Source: Terriglobia bacterium
Lineage (GTDB): Bacteria > Acidobacteriota > Terriglobia > UBA7540
Direction of reading: 5' to 3'
Assembly: GCA_035712365.1 (NCBI GenBank)
Contig: DASTAW010000015.1
Location: forward strand, 1 to 64,000
Length of the DNA stretch: 64,000 nucleotides
The notes under the pieces were generated by a model that was given only the letters and a program-made list of their open reading frames with translations, did not search any database and was not told the origin of the DNA. Position numbers and translations under genes: made by a program. Positions 54,198 through 63,164 of this stretch are shown here, in pieces (the first letter of the stretch is position 1; each line of letters begins with the position of its first letter).

Positions 54198-55676
54198 ATG
54201 GGAAATGAGTATTTGATTGCGGCCGGAGTGGAACGGCATCGGAAGTGTGTTCCGGTCCTGAAAAGACGGTTCGCCGTTTGCATGTTAGCGGCCGGTCTCG
54301 CATGCTCCGTAACTCCATTCCTGCATGCTGCCAGCCCTCGTCCGTCCTCGGGCGCCGCACAACAGGCCATTGCCGGCAATTCTGAAATGGCGTCAAACTC
54401 GGCGCCCGCCGATGCCGTCGGAGTTCAATTCATCGACGGATCGACGACGTCCGTCATTGTGCAGCGCAACGGCAAGAAATACGTTGTGGACCTGGCGAAC
54501 CATACTGTCCGGGAAGTTGATCCATCGCCACCGCCGGCGGAGACCCATCTCGAGGAAACGGCCTCGGCTGAAGCGCCTCCCGGAAATGTGCAACTGGGCG
54601 CGAAGTCCTTCATTCAGAATTGTTCTGTCTGCCACGGCAGGGACGGAAAAGGCATCGCTGCAACCGGAACTCCCGACTTCACGAACCCTGCAGTTCAAGC
54701 CGGGATCTCGAAAGAGACCGTTCTCAACACCATCCGGCATGGAAAGAAAGGGACCCTGATGCCAGCCTGGGAAGGCAAGCTGTCGGAAGATCAAATTGTC
54801 GCCGTCGGCTCATTCGTCAAATCTCTTGGGTCGGGCGATGCTGCTCTGCAGCGCGCGGCCGCCTCGGAAGCCAGGGAAAACGCGAAAATTTATACTCCCG
54901 CTGATGATTATCTCTACAGCCTTCCTACGGGACGGCGGCTTGACCGGCATGGGTGGTACATCAACTTTACTCACCGTTTTGTTTTTGATCCGGCCTTCAG
55001 CGGACAGGCCCGCGGCGCGGTCCTGCTGGGACTTGACGGTATATCGGTTTCCTCGTTCGGTCTTCGATACGGCATCACAGACAAACTGTCAGTAGGCGTT
55101 TATCGCTCCCCCAGTTTCATCGGGCGGCCAATCGAATTGATGGCTGCCTATCACGCCCTGGATGAGCACGACGGCTATCCGCTGAACGCGACGTTCCGGC
55201 TATCGCTCGACGGACAGGATAATTTCCGCACGAACTTCACCACTAACTTTGAAGGGATCTTTTCACGGACCTTGTTTAAGGGCGCGCAACTGTACCTTGT
55301 CCCCACGCTTTCACTGCAGAACCGCCGGCTGATACTCAGTCCCGGGTTTGCAGAGGGTCCACCGCCTCTTCCGGGCATCAACAGTTTTTCACTGGGCGTG
55401 GGCGGGGCCTTTGACATTCGGCCGACAGTGGCCTTGATTGCTGAAGTCATACCGACCCTGGCTAACGGTCCGGAACTTGGAATTCACCGACCGGCCTATG
55501 CCTTTGGCATTCAAAAAAAGTTATGGCGGCATGCTTTCACGCTCGGATTTTCAAACAGTCCCGGCACGGTCGTGTCACAGCGGGCTGGCACACGGGCAAC
55601 GTTCCTGGGCGAACCATCGGCCGACACGCCGAGCGGGCTCTTCATCGGATTTGATCTGATGCGCCAATTGTATTGA
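54198..55676 (+). CDS. Cytochrome c domain fused to outer-membrane beta-barrel
   Basis: 492 residues from the ATG at 54198, with AGGAG 7 bases upstream; the upstream frame to 54063 is rejected. A signal peptide is at about 22-44. Residues 130-235 form a class I cytochrome c with one heme site CSVCH (142-146) and a candidate axial Met190 in 'GTLMPAWEGKL'. From about 245 to the end are amphipathic strands ('WYINFTHRFVFDPAFSG', 'ISVSSFGLRYGITDKLSVGVYRS', ... 'GLFIGFDLMRQLY') like DUF5777-type barrels. The fusion could carry electrons to or through the outer membrane. It is divergent from the two-component genes and first in the plus-strand group. Confidence 0.8.
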   Translation: MGNEYLIAAGVERHRKCVPVLKRRFAVCMLAAGLACSVTPFLHAASPRPSSGAAQQAIAGNSEMASNSAPADAVGVQFIDGSTTSVIVQRNGKKYVVDLANHTVREVDPSPPPAETHLEETASAEAPPGNVQLGAKSFIQNCSVCHGRDGKGIAATGTPDFTNPAVQAGISKETVLNTIRHGKKGTLMPAWEGKLSEDQIVAVGSFVKSLGSGDAALQRAAASEARENAKIYTPADDYLYSLPTGRRLDRHGWYINFTHRFVFDPAFSGQARGAVLLGLDGISVSSFGLRYGITDKLSVGVYRSPSFIGRPIELMAAYHALDEHDGYPLNATFRLSLDGQDNFRTNFTTNFEGIFSRTLFKGAQLYLVPTLSLQNRRLILSPGFAEGPPPLPGINSFSLGVGGAFDIRPTVALIAEVIPTLANGPELGIHRPAYAFGIQKKLWRHAFTLGFSNSPGTVVSQRAGTRATFLGEPSADTPSGLFIGFDLMRQLY

Positions 55677-55692
55677 GGTATCGAGGTCCCGC

Positions 55693-57006
55693 TTGAAGAA
55701 CTCCACCTTAATTGCACACGCCAGCCAATGGGAGCGGGCAATCAGGCCGGATGAGCACACCCGGTTCTGGAAGTTCCTGGCCTCTGCTCGTTTTGATTCG
55801 GCCATGCTGGCCCTGGGGCTCTGGGCGGTCCCGGTTTCCATAGCGGTTTCGGAATGCTTTCTCACTCTCGCGTTGCTGGCTCGAATTGTGCAGCTCGCCC
55901 GCGGCAAGGAGCGACTCGTATTTCCGCGCATCTTTCGATTCTGGGTGCTGTGGGCTGGCCTCGAAATCGTGGTGTGGCGCCTGTCGCCCGAACCCTCCTT
56001 TGGCCGGGGTGAAATCCGCCACCTGCTCCTGATTGGCGCGCTGTTTCTGGTGGTACCCTCCATTCACAAGGCCTCAGACCGTCTGATTGTCTGGCAGGGT
56101 ATATTCCTGGCCGCGAGCCTCAGCTCCCTGGTCCTCATCGGAGATTTTGTTTCCCGTCTTTTCTACTATCGCCGCGAACTCGCAACCGGGGGCGATGTGG
56201 GCCTCTATCTCCGTTCTGGAGGTTTACTCAATCACTGGATGGTTTACGGAACGGTGGAAATTCTGGTAGTGGCTGGATTGCTCAGCTTCTGGTCGTTGTA
56301 TCCCGAGGAGAGGCGGCGCTGGTGGCCAGTCGTGGCCATCAATGGGATCGCCATCCTCGTGAGCTTGACGCGGATGGCCTGGATCACATGCCTGGCGCTG
56401 TTTGGCATCGAGTTGATGCGGAGGCGCTCAAGGTGGATTTGGGCGCTCCCCGCCCTGCCGGCGGTTCTCTTCTTGCTTGCACCCAGGCCCATTCGTGAGC
56501 GCGTCACGCAGTCGATCAAGCCGTCCTACTACTCGAACCTGGAACGCATTGAAATGCTGCGGGTCGGGTGGGAAATGATCAGGGAGCATCCGCTCACCGG
56601 AGTCGGCCCGGGACGCATTGACAAGCTTTATCTGTCCTATCTTTCTGCGCGGGACCCCGTCCCGGCTTATCACGGCCACCTGCACAACAACGCCGTGGAA
56701 CTGGCCGCAGAATTCGGAATACCCGTTGTACTTGCTGCTCTCCTGTTCATCGCAGTGCTATTCCGCGATCTTCTCAAGGCTTCACGATCAGCCCAAAACA
56801 GGGAAGAAGCATTTGCGTCACGGACCGCGATACTGGCCCTCGCCGGTTATCTGGTCGCCGGCCTTTTCGAATACACCTACGGACACTCCCTCGGCTTGAT
56901 CCTGCTCAGCTTCGCGGCCCTGTCGCCGTTGATGCCTTCTGCCTCAACCGAGGTAGCGCCCTCCGGTCCTGAAGTTCCGGATTCAAGCTGCCGTGCGGCC
57001 TGTTGA
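55693..57006 (+). CDS. O-antigen ligase family protein
   Basis: 437 residues with a TTG start at 55693, 5 bases after GAGGT. About 10-11 membrane segments. The Wzy_C-type loop is 'EHPLTGVGPGRIDKLYLSYL' and 'HGHLHNNAVELAAEFGIPVV', with the HNxxxE feature of ligases. 'AILVSLTRMAWITCLALFGIEL' is the conserved segment before the loop. It is the third polymerase/ligase gene in the window and the only one on the plus strand. It is 17 bases after the cytochrome-barrel gene and precedes four radical SAM genes, so its glycan substrate may be linked to theirs; this is inference. Confidence 0.85.
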   Translation: MKNSTLIAHASQWERAIRPDEHTRFWKFLASARFDSAMLALGLWAVPVSIAVSECFLTLALLARIVQLARGKERLVFPRIFRFWVLWAGLEIVVWRLSPEPSFGRGEIRHLLLIGALFLVVPSIHKASDRLIVWQGIFLAASLSSLVLIGDFVSRLFYYRRELATGGDVGLYLRSGGLLNHWMVYGTVEILVVAGLLSFWSLYPEERRRWWPVVAINGIAILVSLTRMAWITCLALFGIELMRRRSRWIWALPALPAVLFLLAPRPIRERVTQSIKPSYYSNLERIEMLRVGWEMIREHPLTGVGPGRIDKLYLSYLSARDPVPAYHGHLHNNAVELAAEFGIPVVLAALLFIAVLFRDLLKASRSAQNREEAFASRTAILALAGYLVAGLFEYTYGHSLGLILLSFAALSPLMPSASTEVAPSGPEVPDSSCRAAC

Positions 57007-57035
57007 CAATTTTTTTGCAGGAAAGGGATTGCGCC

Positions 57036-57104
57036 ATGACATGCGGCCAAATTGCCGCTGGTATCCTTCGAGCATATCGGCCAGAAACTGGGATTTCCAA
57101 ATGA
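57036..57104 (+). CDS. Possible 22-residue small ORF before radical SAM genes
   Basis: ATG at 57036, stop at 57104, with an AAAGGG 8 bases upstream; the peptide is MTCGQIAAGILRAYRPETGI plus SK. It fills the gap between the ligase gene and the first radical SAM gene. A leader peptide, a very short radical-SAM substrate, or chance are all possible. No family is recognised. Confidence 0.2.
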   Translation: MTCGQIAAGILRAYRPETGISK

Positions 57105-57116
57105 CGGGAGAGCAGC

Positions 57117-58628
57117 GTGAGGGGTTCTAAGAAAATCGTATTTTTCTTTCCGGCTTTTGCCAGCAGCGAAGCCACCGCACCGCTCGGCATTCTGGCGGTT
57201 TCGACTCCGCTGCTGAGGGCAGGATACAAGGTCGTCTTAATTGACTCCACCATCACGCCCAACTTGAAGCAGCGAGTTCTTGAGGAAGTCAAGGATGCCC
57301 TCTGCCTCGGCATATCGCTGGTTACCGGCCCCATGATCCGCGAAACGGCGGAGATCGGGCGGGCGGTTAAGGCCTGGGACAAAGATTTCCCCATTATTCT
57401 GGGCGGCTGGCATCCCTCCTTATTGGCCAGGCAGACGCTTGAGGCAGAATTTGTGGACATTGTGGTCCGCGGCCAGGGTGAAGCCACGATGCTCGAAGTG
57501 GTCAGGCGCCTGGAGCACGGCGACTCGCTTGAGGGCGTCGAGGGTGTCGGTTTCAAGCGGGACGGGCGGCTGATTTTGAATCCGCCAAGGCCCTTGCAGA
57601 AACTCGTGGAAATGCCTTCCAAGGCCTATCAACTTGCTGACTTCGATGCCTATGAGCGGGTCTGCGGCAGGCGCTGGGCCATGTACACATCCAGTCTGGC
57701 CTGCCCCTTCAACTGCTCCTATTGCACCAACGCCGGCGTCTACGGCCGGCAGTGGAACGGCCTGCCTGCGGAGCAAGTGGTCGAAGAGACTTTCGACCTC
57801 TCCGTTCGCTATCGCCTGGAGATGCTCTGGATTGTCGATGACAACTTCCTCGTGGACCTGGAGCGTGCGCTCAAAATCGCAGAGGGACTGGTCCGGGTCG
57901 GCTCCAGATTCCGGTGGAGCATTCAGGCCACAACGAACCTCACAGCTCGCCTGACCACGGAGGAGCTGCGCCTGCTGGGACGGGCCGGCCTCCATCAGAT
58001 TTGCCAGGGTGTGGATTCCGCATCGCCCAAAATCCTGAAGTTGATGAACAAGACGTTCCAGGATTTCGACTCGATCTACCAATCCGCCGAGCGTTGCCTG
58101 GAGGCCGGCATTCGACCCAGTTTCAACATCATTTTCGGGTATCCGGGAGAAGGCGCGCAGGAGCAGAAGCAGACCATTCGTTTCATTATGGATGTCTGCC
58201 GGCGGTTCCCCGGCGCCGAGTTCTGGACCAACATTTTTACGCCGTATCCGGGGTCGCCCATCATGGATCGCGTCAAGGAACTTGGCATCGTGGTGCCGGA
58301 TTCTTTCGAAGGATGGGCTGACTACTTCCCGCGATACACCGTGCTCCCCTGGCTGAAAGGGCGGTCCCATCGGCGCGTCCAGGTCATGAGGGACTATCTC
58401 CGCATTGCCTTCGATCGTATTCCCATCGCCAAATTGGACGCGGGGACGGCCGTTCGAGCTTTCCAACACAGCCTGGCCTATCCGGCGCGGTGGCGTCTGG
58501 ACCACGACTTTTACGGACTGCCGATCGAGCTTTGGCTCAACCAAAAGATCAAGAGATTTGTCTCCATTGCCAAACCCAAAGTTGACGCGAAGCAACTGGA
58601 GCCTGCGGTGGGGGCAAATTGCCCATGA
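57117..58628 (+). CDS. Cobalamin-type radical SAM protein 1
   Basis: 503 residues with a GTG start at 57117 behind GGGAGAG. The N-terminal Rossmann half is B12-binding-like ('IVFFFPAFASSEATAPLGIL', 'LCLGISLVTGPMI', 'FPIILGGWHPSLLARQTL'), but the DxHxxG cobalamin motif is absent ('LIDSTITPN' in its place). The radical SAM core has 'ACPFNCSYCTNAGVYG' with Cys196, Cys200, Cys203 for the 4Fe-4S cluster, and 'QICQGVDSASPKILKLMNK' and 'FNIIFGYPGEGAQEQKQTI' downstream. It is a close paralogue of the next gene. Relatives include B12-dependent methylases and BchE-type enzymes; the reaction here is unknown. Confidence 0.88.
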   Translation: MRGSKKIVFFFPAFASSEATAPLGILAVSTPLLRAGYKVVLIDSTITPNLKQRVLEEVKDALCLGISLVTGPMIRETAEIGRAVKAWDKDFPIILGGWHPSLLARQTLEAEFVDIVVRGQGEATMLEVVRRLEHGDSLEGVEGVGFKRDGRLILNPPRPLQKLVEMPSKAYQLADFDAYERVCGRRWAMYTSSLACPFNCSYCTNAGVYGRQWNGLPAEQVVEETFDLSVRYRLEMLWIVDDNFLVDLERALKIAEGLVRVGSRFRWSIQATTNLTARLTTEELRLLGRAGLHQICQGVDSASPKILKLMNKTFQDFDSIYQSAERCLEAGIRPSFNIIFGYPGEGAQEQKQTIRFIMDVCRRFPGAEFWTNIFTPYPGSPIMDRVKELGIVVPDSFEGWADYFPRYTVLPWLKGRSHRRVQVMRDYLRIAFDRIPIAKLDAGTAVRAFQHSLAYPARWRLDHDFYGLPIELWLNQKIKRFVSIAKPKVDAKQLEPAVGANCP

Positions 58629-60121
58629 GCAACAAAGTAGTCCTTTTTTTCCCCCCCTACGCAGGCCTGCCGCTTGGGCCGCCGCTGAGTCTCCTCAGCC
58701 TGGCATCGCCATTGCTTGAGGATGGGTTCCAGGTCTCGATTGTGGACGGGTCAGTCGAGCCCGATTTCAAACGCATCGTGGCTCGGGAAATCAAGGATGC
58801 CGTCTGCCTTGGGGTTTCCCTGCTGACCGGCCAGATGATCCGCTCGGCTGCCGAGGTCGCGCGGTTGGTCCGCGAGCTTCGCCCGGGACTTCCCATCATT
58901 TTCGGAGGATGGCACCCCAGCCTTCTGCCGGCACAAACTCTCAGCGAACCTTTCGTGGATGTTGTAGTAAGGGCACAGGGCGAACGCACCATCGTTGAAA
59001 TTGCCCGCCTTCTGAGTGAAGGGAAATCTCTCGATAATGTCCAGGGAATTTCTCGCAAGCTCCCAGATGGGATTCATCACAACCCCGAGCGTCCGGTTGA
59101 AAACGTCAACAACCTTCCTGCGCCCGCGTTCCACCTGGGAAACTTTGATGCGTACGAAAAGATAACGGGCGGTCGTAAGCTGCCCTATGCATCGAGCGTC
59201 GGGTGTCCCTACGCGTGCAACTATTGCACCGACCAGGTCTTCTACAAACGGCGCTTCAACGCCTACAGCGCCGGCCGCGTGGTCCAGGAAGTCACCGAGC
59301 TGGTTTCGCGTTACCGCCTCAGCGAGGTTGCATTCCTGGACTCAAACCTCCCGGTCAATATAAAGCGGGCGGTCGAAATCGCACAGGGCTTTCTCGAATC
59401 CAAAGCCAGGTTCCGCTGGACCTTCCAGGCATCAACGGACCTGTTGTGCCGCATGAGCGACGATGAGGTCCGGCTGCTGGGCAAGTCGGGCGTGACGCAC
59501 ATGGGCTTCGGTACGGAGTCCGCGTCGCCCGAAGTACTTCTCCTGATGAACAAGAAGCATCAGAAGATCGATGAGATGTACGAAACCGCCCGCAAATCGG
59601 AGTTGGCAGGCATCCGGGTGACCTTCAACCTGATACTCGGATACCCGGGAGAAACGGAGACCGACCGGGTGGAAACCTTCCGTGTTATGAGCGACATTGC
59701 CCGGAGACATTCCAACGTCAGTTTTTCTCCAAACATTTTTACGCCTTATCCCGGAATTCCGATCTGGCCGGAACTCCGGGCCAAAGGGGTGCATGAGCCG
59801 CAGTCGCTCGAAGAGTGGGCCGATGTGGACCTTGGAAGCAATCACCTGCCGTGGCTCCAGGGAGAGGAACTCCGCCGCCTGAAACGAATGCTTGAGTATT
59901 TTCTGCTCAACAACCACATCCGCCGGACGGCGGTGAAGGTCCCCTGGATGCGAGGAGGAATCCGAAGAGCACTGGGGGCGCCCTTGCGGTGGCGGCTGCA
60001 AAACAACCACTACGGTTTCCCGTGGGAGCTTTGGGTGGCCAGGACCACCGAACGCCTGGTGACTCGCCGGTCGCTGCTGACCGGGCAATCACTCGGCCAC
60101 GGGATGCAGGAGGTCTGTTGA
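58625..60121 (+). CDS. Cobalamin-type radical SAM protein 2
   Basis: 498 residues from the ATG at 58625, which overlaps the previous stop as ATGA, so the two are translationally coupled; an in-frame TTG at 58619 is a poorer choice. It is laid out like protein 1: 'VVLFFPPYAGLPLGPPLSLLSL', 'LPIIFGGWHPSLLPAQTL', 'VGCPYACNYCTDQVFYKR' with Cys194, Cys198, Cys201, then 'MGFGTESASPEVLLLMNKKHQ' and 'FNLILGYPGETETDRV'. It also lacks DxHxxG ('IVDGSVEPD'). It probably forms a functional pair, possibly a heterodimer, with protein 1. Substrate unknown. Confidence 0.88.
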   Translation: MSNKVVLFFPPYAGLPLGPPLSLLSLASPLLEDGFQVSIVDGSVEPDFKRIVAREIKDAVCLGVSLLTGQMIRSAAEVARLVRELRPGLPIIFGGWHPSLLPAQTLSEPFVDVVVRAQGERTIVEIARLLSEGKSLDNVQGISRKLPDGIHHNPERPVENVNNLPAPAFHLGNFDAYEKITGGRKLPYASSVGCPYACNYCTDQVFYKRRFNAYSAGRVVQEVTELVSRYRLSEVAFLDSNLPVNIKRAVEIAQGFLESKARFRWTFQASTDLLCRMSDDEVRLLGKSGVTHMGFGTESASPEVLLLMNKKHQKIDEMYETARKSELAGIRVTFNLILGYPGETETDRVETFRVMSDIARRHSNVSFSPNIFTPYPGIPIWPELRAKGVHEPQSLEEWADVDLGSNHLPWLQGEELRRLKRMLEYFLLNNHIRRTAVKVPWMRGGIRRALGAPLRWRLQNNHYGFPWELWVARTTERLVTRRSLLTGQSLGHGMQEVC

Positions 60122-60176
60122 TTGCGCCTGCAACGCGTTTAGGCTGCGAGCGATCATTGGCGGCGAGGAGAATGCT

Positions 60177-61679
60177 TTGGCTGACGTCTTACTGACCCAC
60201 TCCTATCACCTCTATTACGACCGCAAGCAGGTCCGCAAAATGCAGCCGTACCCTCCCCTGGGCACGCTCTATGCGGCCGCTCTGCTCAGGCAGAAGGGAT
60301 TCTCCGTCGCTCTGTTTGACAGCATGCTCAACGATCCAGCAGAGGGATTTCCAGAGGCGCTGCGAAAGCATCGTGCGAAGGTCGTAGTGATCTACGAGGA
60401 CAATTTCAATTTTCTTTCCAAGATGTGCCTGAGCCGCATGAGAGAAGTTGCCTTCGAAATGATCGACGCTGCCCGCATGGCCGGCGCAACGATTGTGGTG
60501 CATGGATCGGATTCCTCGGACCACTGCTCTGAGTACCTGGCCAGAGGCGCGGATTACGTCCTCGCGGGCGAGGCCGAGTGGACGTTGCTCGAAGTCGTCG
60601 AGTCTCTGGCCAGAGGTTTGAAGCGGGACGCGATGAGTATTCCTGGCGTCGTGTTCGCGCCGAGCGGCGACGGGCGAGTGGTTCGCTCGTCGCGCAGGCC
60701 GCTGATGCGGGACCTGGACCAGCTTCCTTTTCCGGCGCGAGACCTGGTCGATATGGACCGCTACCGTCACGCCTGGCGCGAAGCGCATGGCTTCTTTTCG
60801 CTCAATCTGGTGTCTAGCCGTGGCTGCCCCTACCGCTGCAACTGGTGCGCGAAGCCGATCTACGGCGATTCTTTCCATGCCCGGACCCCCGAGGCTGTGG
60901 CCGAAGAAATGTGGCAACTCCGCGAGAGGTTTGGGGCCGATCATCTCTGGTTCGCAGACGACTTGTTCGGGATCAACAACCGCTGGATCCAGAATTTTGC
61001 CAGCCACGTCCGGCAGCGGAGTTCCGCCATTCCTTTCAAGGTGCAGGCAAGAGCAGACTTGATGCGAAAGGAAGAGACAGTTGCGGCCCTTGCAAGGTCC
61101 GGCTGCGCGGAGGTTTGGATGGGAGTGGAGTCCGGATCACAGAAGGTCCTGGATGCCATGGATAAGGGGATTCGCCTCGAGCAGGTCCTTCGTGCACGCC
61201 ACAATTTGAAACAGCACGGCATTCGCGCCGGCTTCTTCCTTCAGTTCGGTTATCCCGGCGAGACCTGGACCGACATTCAGAAAACCATAAACGTGGTCCG
61301 CGAAGTCCGCCCGGATGATATCGGCGTCTCGGTTTCCTACCCGTTGCCAGGGACCAGGTTTTACCAGCGCGTTCGCGAAGAGCTGGGGACCAAGAGCAAC
61401 TGGGTGGATAGCGATGACCTCTCCATGATGTTCAAGGGTGCTTATACGAGTGAATTCTATCGTGAGCTTCGGGATGCGCTTCACGCAGAGGTGGAGTCCT
61501 GGGGTTCGCCGGATGAATGGAAGTTCAGCCTGCGGGACCGATCGACGCCCGCGGCCCGCTTGGGCACCAATCAGGTTGCGGAACTCTGGAACAGGGTCGA
61601 GCAACTCGAACCGGCGTGCAGGAATTCCGACGCCACCCTGCTGCCTGTTCTGGCCTGCTCCGCCATGGGATGCGATTGA
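60177..61679 (+). CDS. Cobalamin-type radical SAM protein 3
   Basis: 500 residues with a TTG start at 60177, 6 bases after GAGGAG; the nearby ATG at 60172 is out of frame and stops after 7 codons. The N-terminal half begins 'DVLLTHSYHLYYDRKQVRKM' and 'PYPPLGTLYAAALLRQKGFSVALFDSMLNDP'. The radical SAM core is 'SRGCPYRCNWCAKPIYGD' with Cys217, Cys221, Cys224, 'VWMGVESGSQKVLDAMDKGI' and 'GFFLQFGYPGETWTDIQKTI'. It resembles BchE-like radical SAM proteins and is most similar to protein 4. It is 55 bases after protein 2. Reaction unknown. Confidence 0.88.
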   Translation: MADVLLTHSYHLYYDRKQVRKMQPYPPLGTLYAAALLRQKGFSVALFDSMLNDPAEGFPEALRKHRAKVVVIYEDNFNFLSKMCLSRMREVAFEMIDAARMAGATIVVHGSDSSDHCSEYLARGADYVLAGEAEWTLLEVVESLARGLKRDAMSIPGVVFAPSGDGRVVRSSRRPLMRDLDQLPFPARDLVDMDRYRHAWREAHGFFSLNLVSSRGCPYRCNWCAKPIYGDSFHARTPEAVAEEMWQLRERFGADHLWFADDLFGINNRWIQNFASHVRQRSSAIPFKVQARADLMRKEETVAALARSGCAEVWMGVESGSQKVLDAMDKGIRLEQVLRARHNLKQHGIRAGFFLQFGYPGETWTDIQKTINVVREVRPDDIGVSVSYPLPGTRFYQRVREELGTKSNWVDSDDLSMMFKGAYTSEFYRELRDALHAEVESWGSPDEWKFSLRDRSTPAARLGTNQVAELWNRVEQLEPACRNSDATLLPVLACSAMGCD

Positions 61680-61703
61680 CCCGCAGCACGCAACGGCTGC
61701 GGG
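61680..61703. other. Hairpin between radical SAM genes 3 and 4
   Basis: CCCGCAGC (61680-61687) and GCTGCGGG (61696-61703) form an 8-base perfect stem with an 8-base loop, starting at the stop codon of the upstream gene. No T-run follows, so it is more likely an RNA stability or processing element than a terminator. Confidence 0.5.
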
Positions 61704-61752
61704 CCGGTGTTTGTCCGCCACTTGGGAGGCAAAGCTCATAGCTGTTTGACAG

Positions 61753-63159
61753 ATGGCCCTTATGGATTTGCTTTTAACCCACGGATACTTCCTGGAGGAA
61801 GACGCCAAAGAGCAGGCGATCATGAAGCCCTACGTTCCTCTGGGCATCCTTTACCTGGCTTCGCACCTGCGCTCACGAAAGTTCGACGTCGAAGTCTTTG
61901 ACACGACGTTTGCCTCCCGAAACGATTTGCTGGAAATTCTGCGCAGCAGCGGACCGTCCGTCGTGGGTGTTTACGCAAACCTTATGACGCGGCCAAGCGT
62001 GGTCCGGATTCTCCAGGCGGCCAGGGAAGCCGGCTGGAAAACCATTGTCGGAGGGCCGGAACCTGCTTCCTACGTAGATGAGTATCTCGCGGCCGGCGCC
62101 GACGTGGTTGTCATCGGAGAAGGTGAGATCACTCTTGAGGAACTCGTGCCGATCCTGCGGAGCGGGTCATTCCATCTTCTGAGCGGCGTGAGCGGCATCG
62201 CTTTTCGAGGAGATGACGGCAGGGTCCACCGTACGCTGCCCCGACCGCAGATTCCGAACATCGATGCCCAACCATGGCCCAGCCGTGAGTCGGTGGAGAT
62301 CGAGCGTTACCTTAGAACCTGGCGCGAAAATCATGGCACAGGCTCCGTGTCCCTGATCACGGCCCGCGGTTGCCCCTATGAGTGCCAGTGGTGCAGCCAT
62401 GCGGTGTATGGCCGCACGCACCGCCGGCGAAAGCCCGCTTCGGTGGTGGATGAACTCGAATGGGTCCTCGACCGTTACAGCCCGGACATGATCTGGATGG
62501 CCGATGACGTTTTCACCATCCATCACGGCTGGCTGTTTCAATACGCGGCGGAGATGAAGCGTCGCGGTCTCAGGGTTCCCTTCGAATGTATCTCGCGCGC
62601 TGACCGGCTGAACCCGCAGGTCGTGGGGCTTCTTTCGGAACTTGGCTGTTTCCGCATCTGGATCGGCTCGGAGAGCGGGTCGCAGAGGATCCTGGACGCG
62701 ATGCGCCGGGGCGTTTCAGTCGAGCAGGTGCAGTCTGCCGTGCAACTGTGCAAGGCCAATGGCATCCAGACGGGCATGTTCCTGATGTGGGGCTACGAAG
62801 GCGAGGAACTGACCGATATTGAAGCCACCATAGATCATGTCAAGCGCAGCGATCCTGACGTTTTTCTCACAACGATTGCCTACCCGATTCGTGGTACTCC
62901 CTATTTTGAAAAAGTGGCAGACCGGGTAACTGCGCTCACGGCGTGGGCGGAAGGGTCTGACCGGGATTTCAGAATCCACGGGCGGCATTCCCGTCGCTTT
63001 TATCAGAGCGTGAACCAGCTCTTGCGGGCTGAAGTCGGGGTACAGAGGATGGCCGGACCCAATGCCGTCGGAACGCCTTCTGAGCTGGTTGCTCTTCGGC
63101 AACAAATCGATAGAGCACGCGAGGAAATGAAGCTTTCATTCGCGGAAGTCGAGGCGTAG
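61753..63159 (+). CDS. Cobalamin-type radical SAM protein 4
   Basis: 468 residues from the ATG at 61753; an ATG at 61762 is an alternative, and neither has a strong ribosome-binding site. It starts 'DLLLTHGYFLEEDAKEQAIM' and 'PYVPLGILYLASHLRSRKFDVEVFDTTF', parallel to protein 3. The radical SAM core is 'ARGCPYECQWCSHAVYGR' with Cys207, Cys211, Cys214, then 'IWIGSESGSQRILDAMRRGV' and 'GMFLMWGYEGEELTDIEATI'. The preceding 'WRENHGTGSVSLIT' matches 'WREAHGFFSLNLVS' of protein 3. The four genes form two paralogous pairs. Substrate unknown. Confidence 0.88.
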   Translation: MALMDLLLTHGYFLEEDAKEQAIMKPYVPLGILYLASHLRSRKFDVEVFDTTFASRNDLLEILRSSGPSVVGVYANLMTRPSVVRILQAAREAGWKTIVGGPEPASYVDEYLAAGADVVVIGEGEITLEELVPILRSGSFHLLSGVSGIAFRGDDGRVHRTLPRPQIPNIDAQPWPSRESVEIERYLRTWRENHGTGSVSLITARGCPYECQWCSHAVYGRTHRRRKPASVVDELEWVLDRYSPDMIWMADDVFTIHHGWLFQYAAEMKRRGLRVPFECISRADRLNPQVVGLLSELGCFRIWIGSESGSQRILDAMRRGVSVEQVQSAVQLCKANGIQTGMFLMWGYEGEELTDIEATIDHVKRSDPDVFLTTIAYPIRGTPYFEKVADRVTALTAWAEGSDRDFRIHGRHSRRFYQSVNQLLRAEVGVQRMAGPNAVGTPSELVALRQQIDRAREEMKLSFAEVEA

Positions 63160-63164
63160 GGAAC

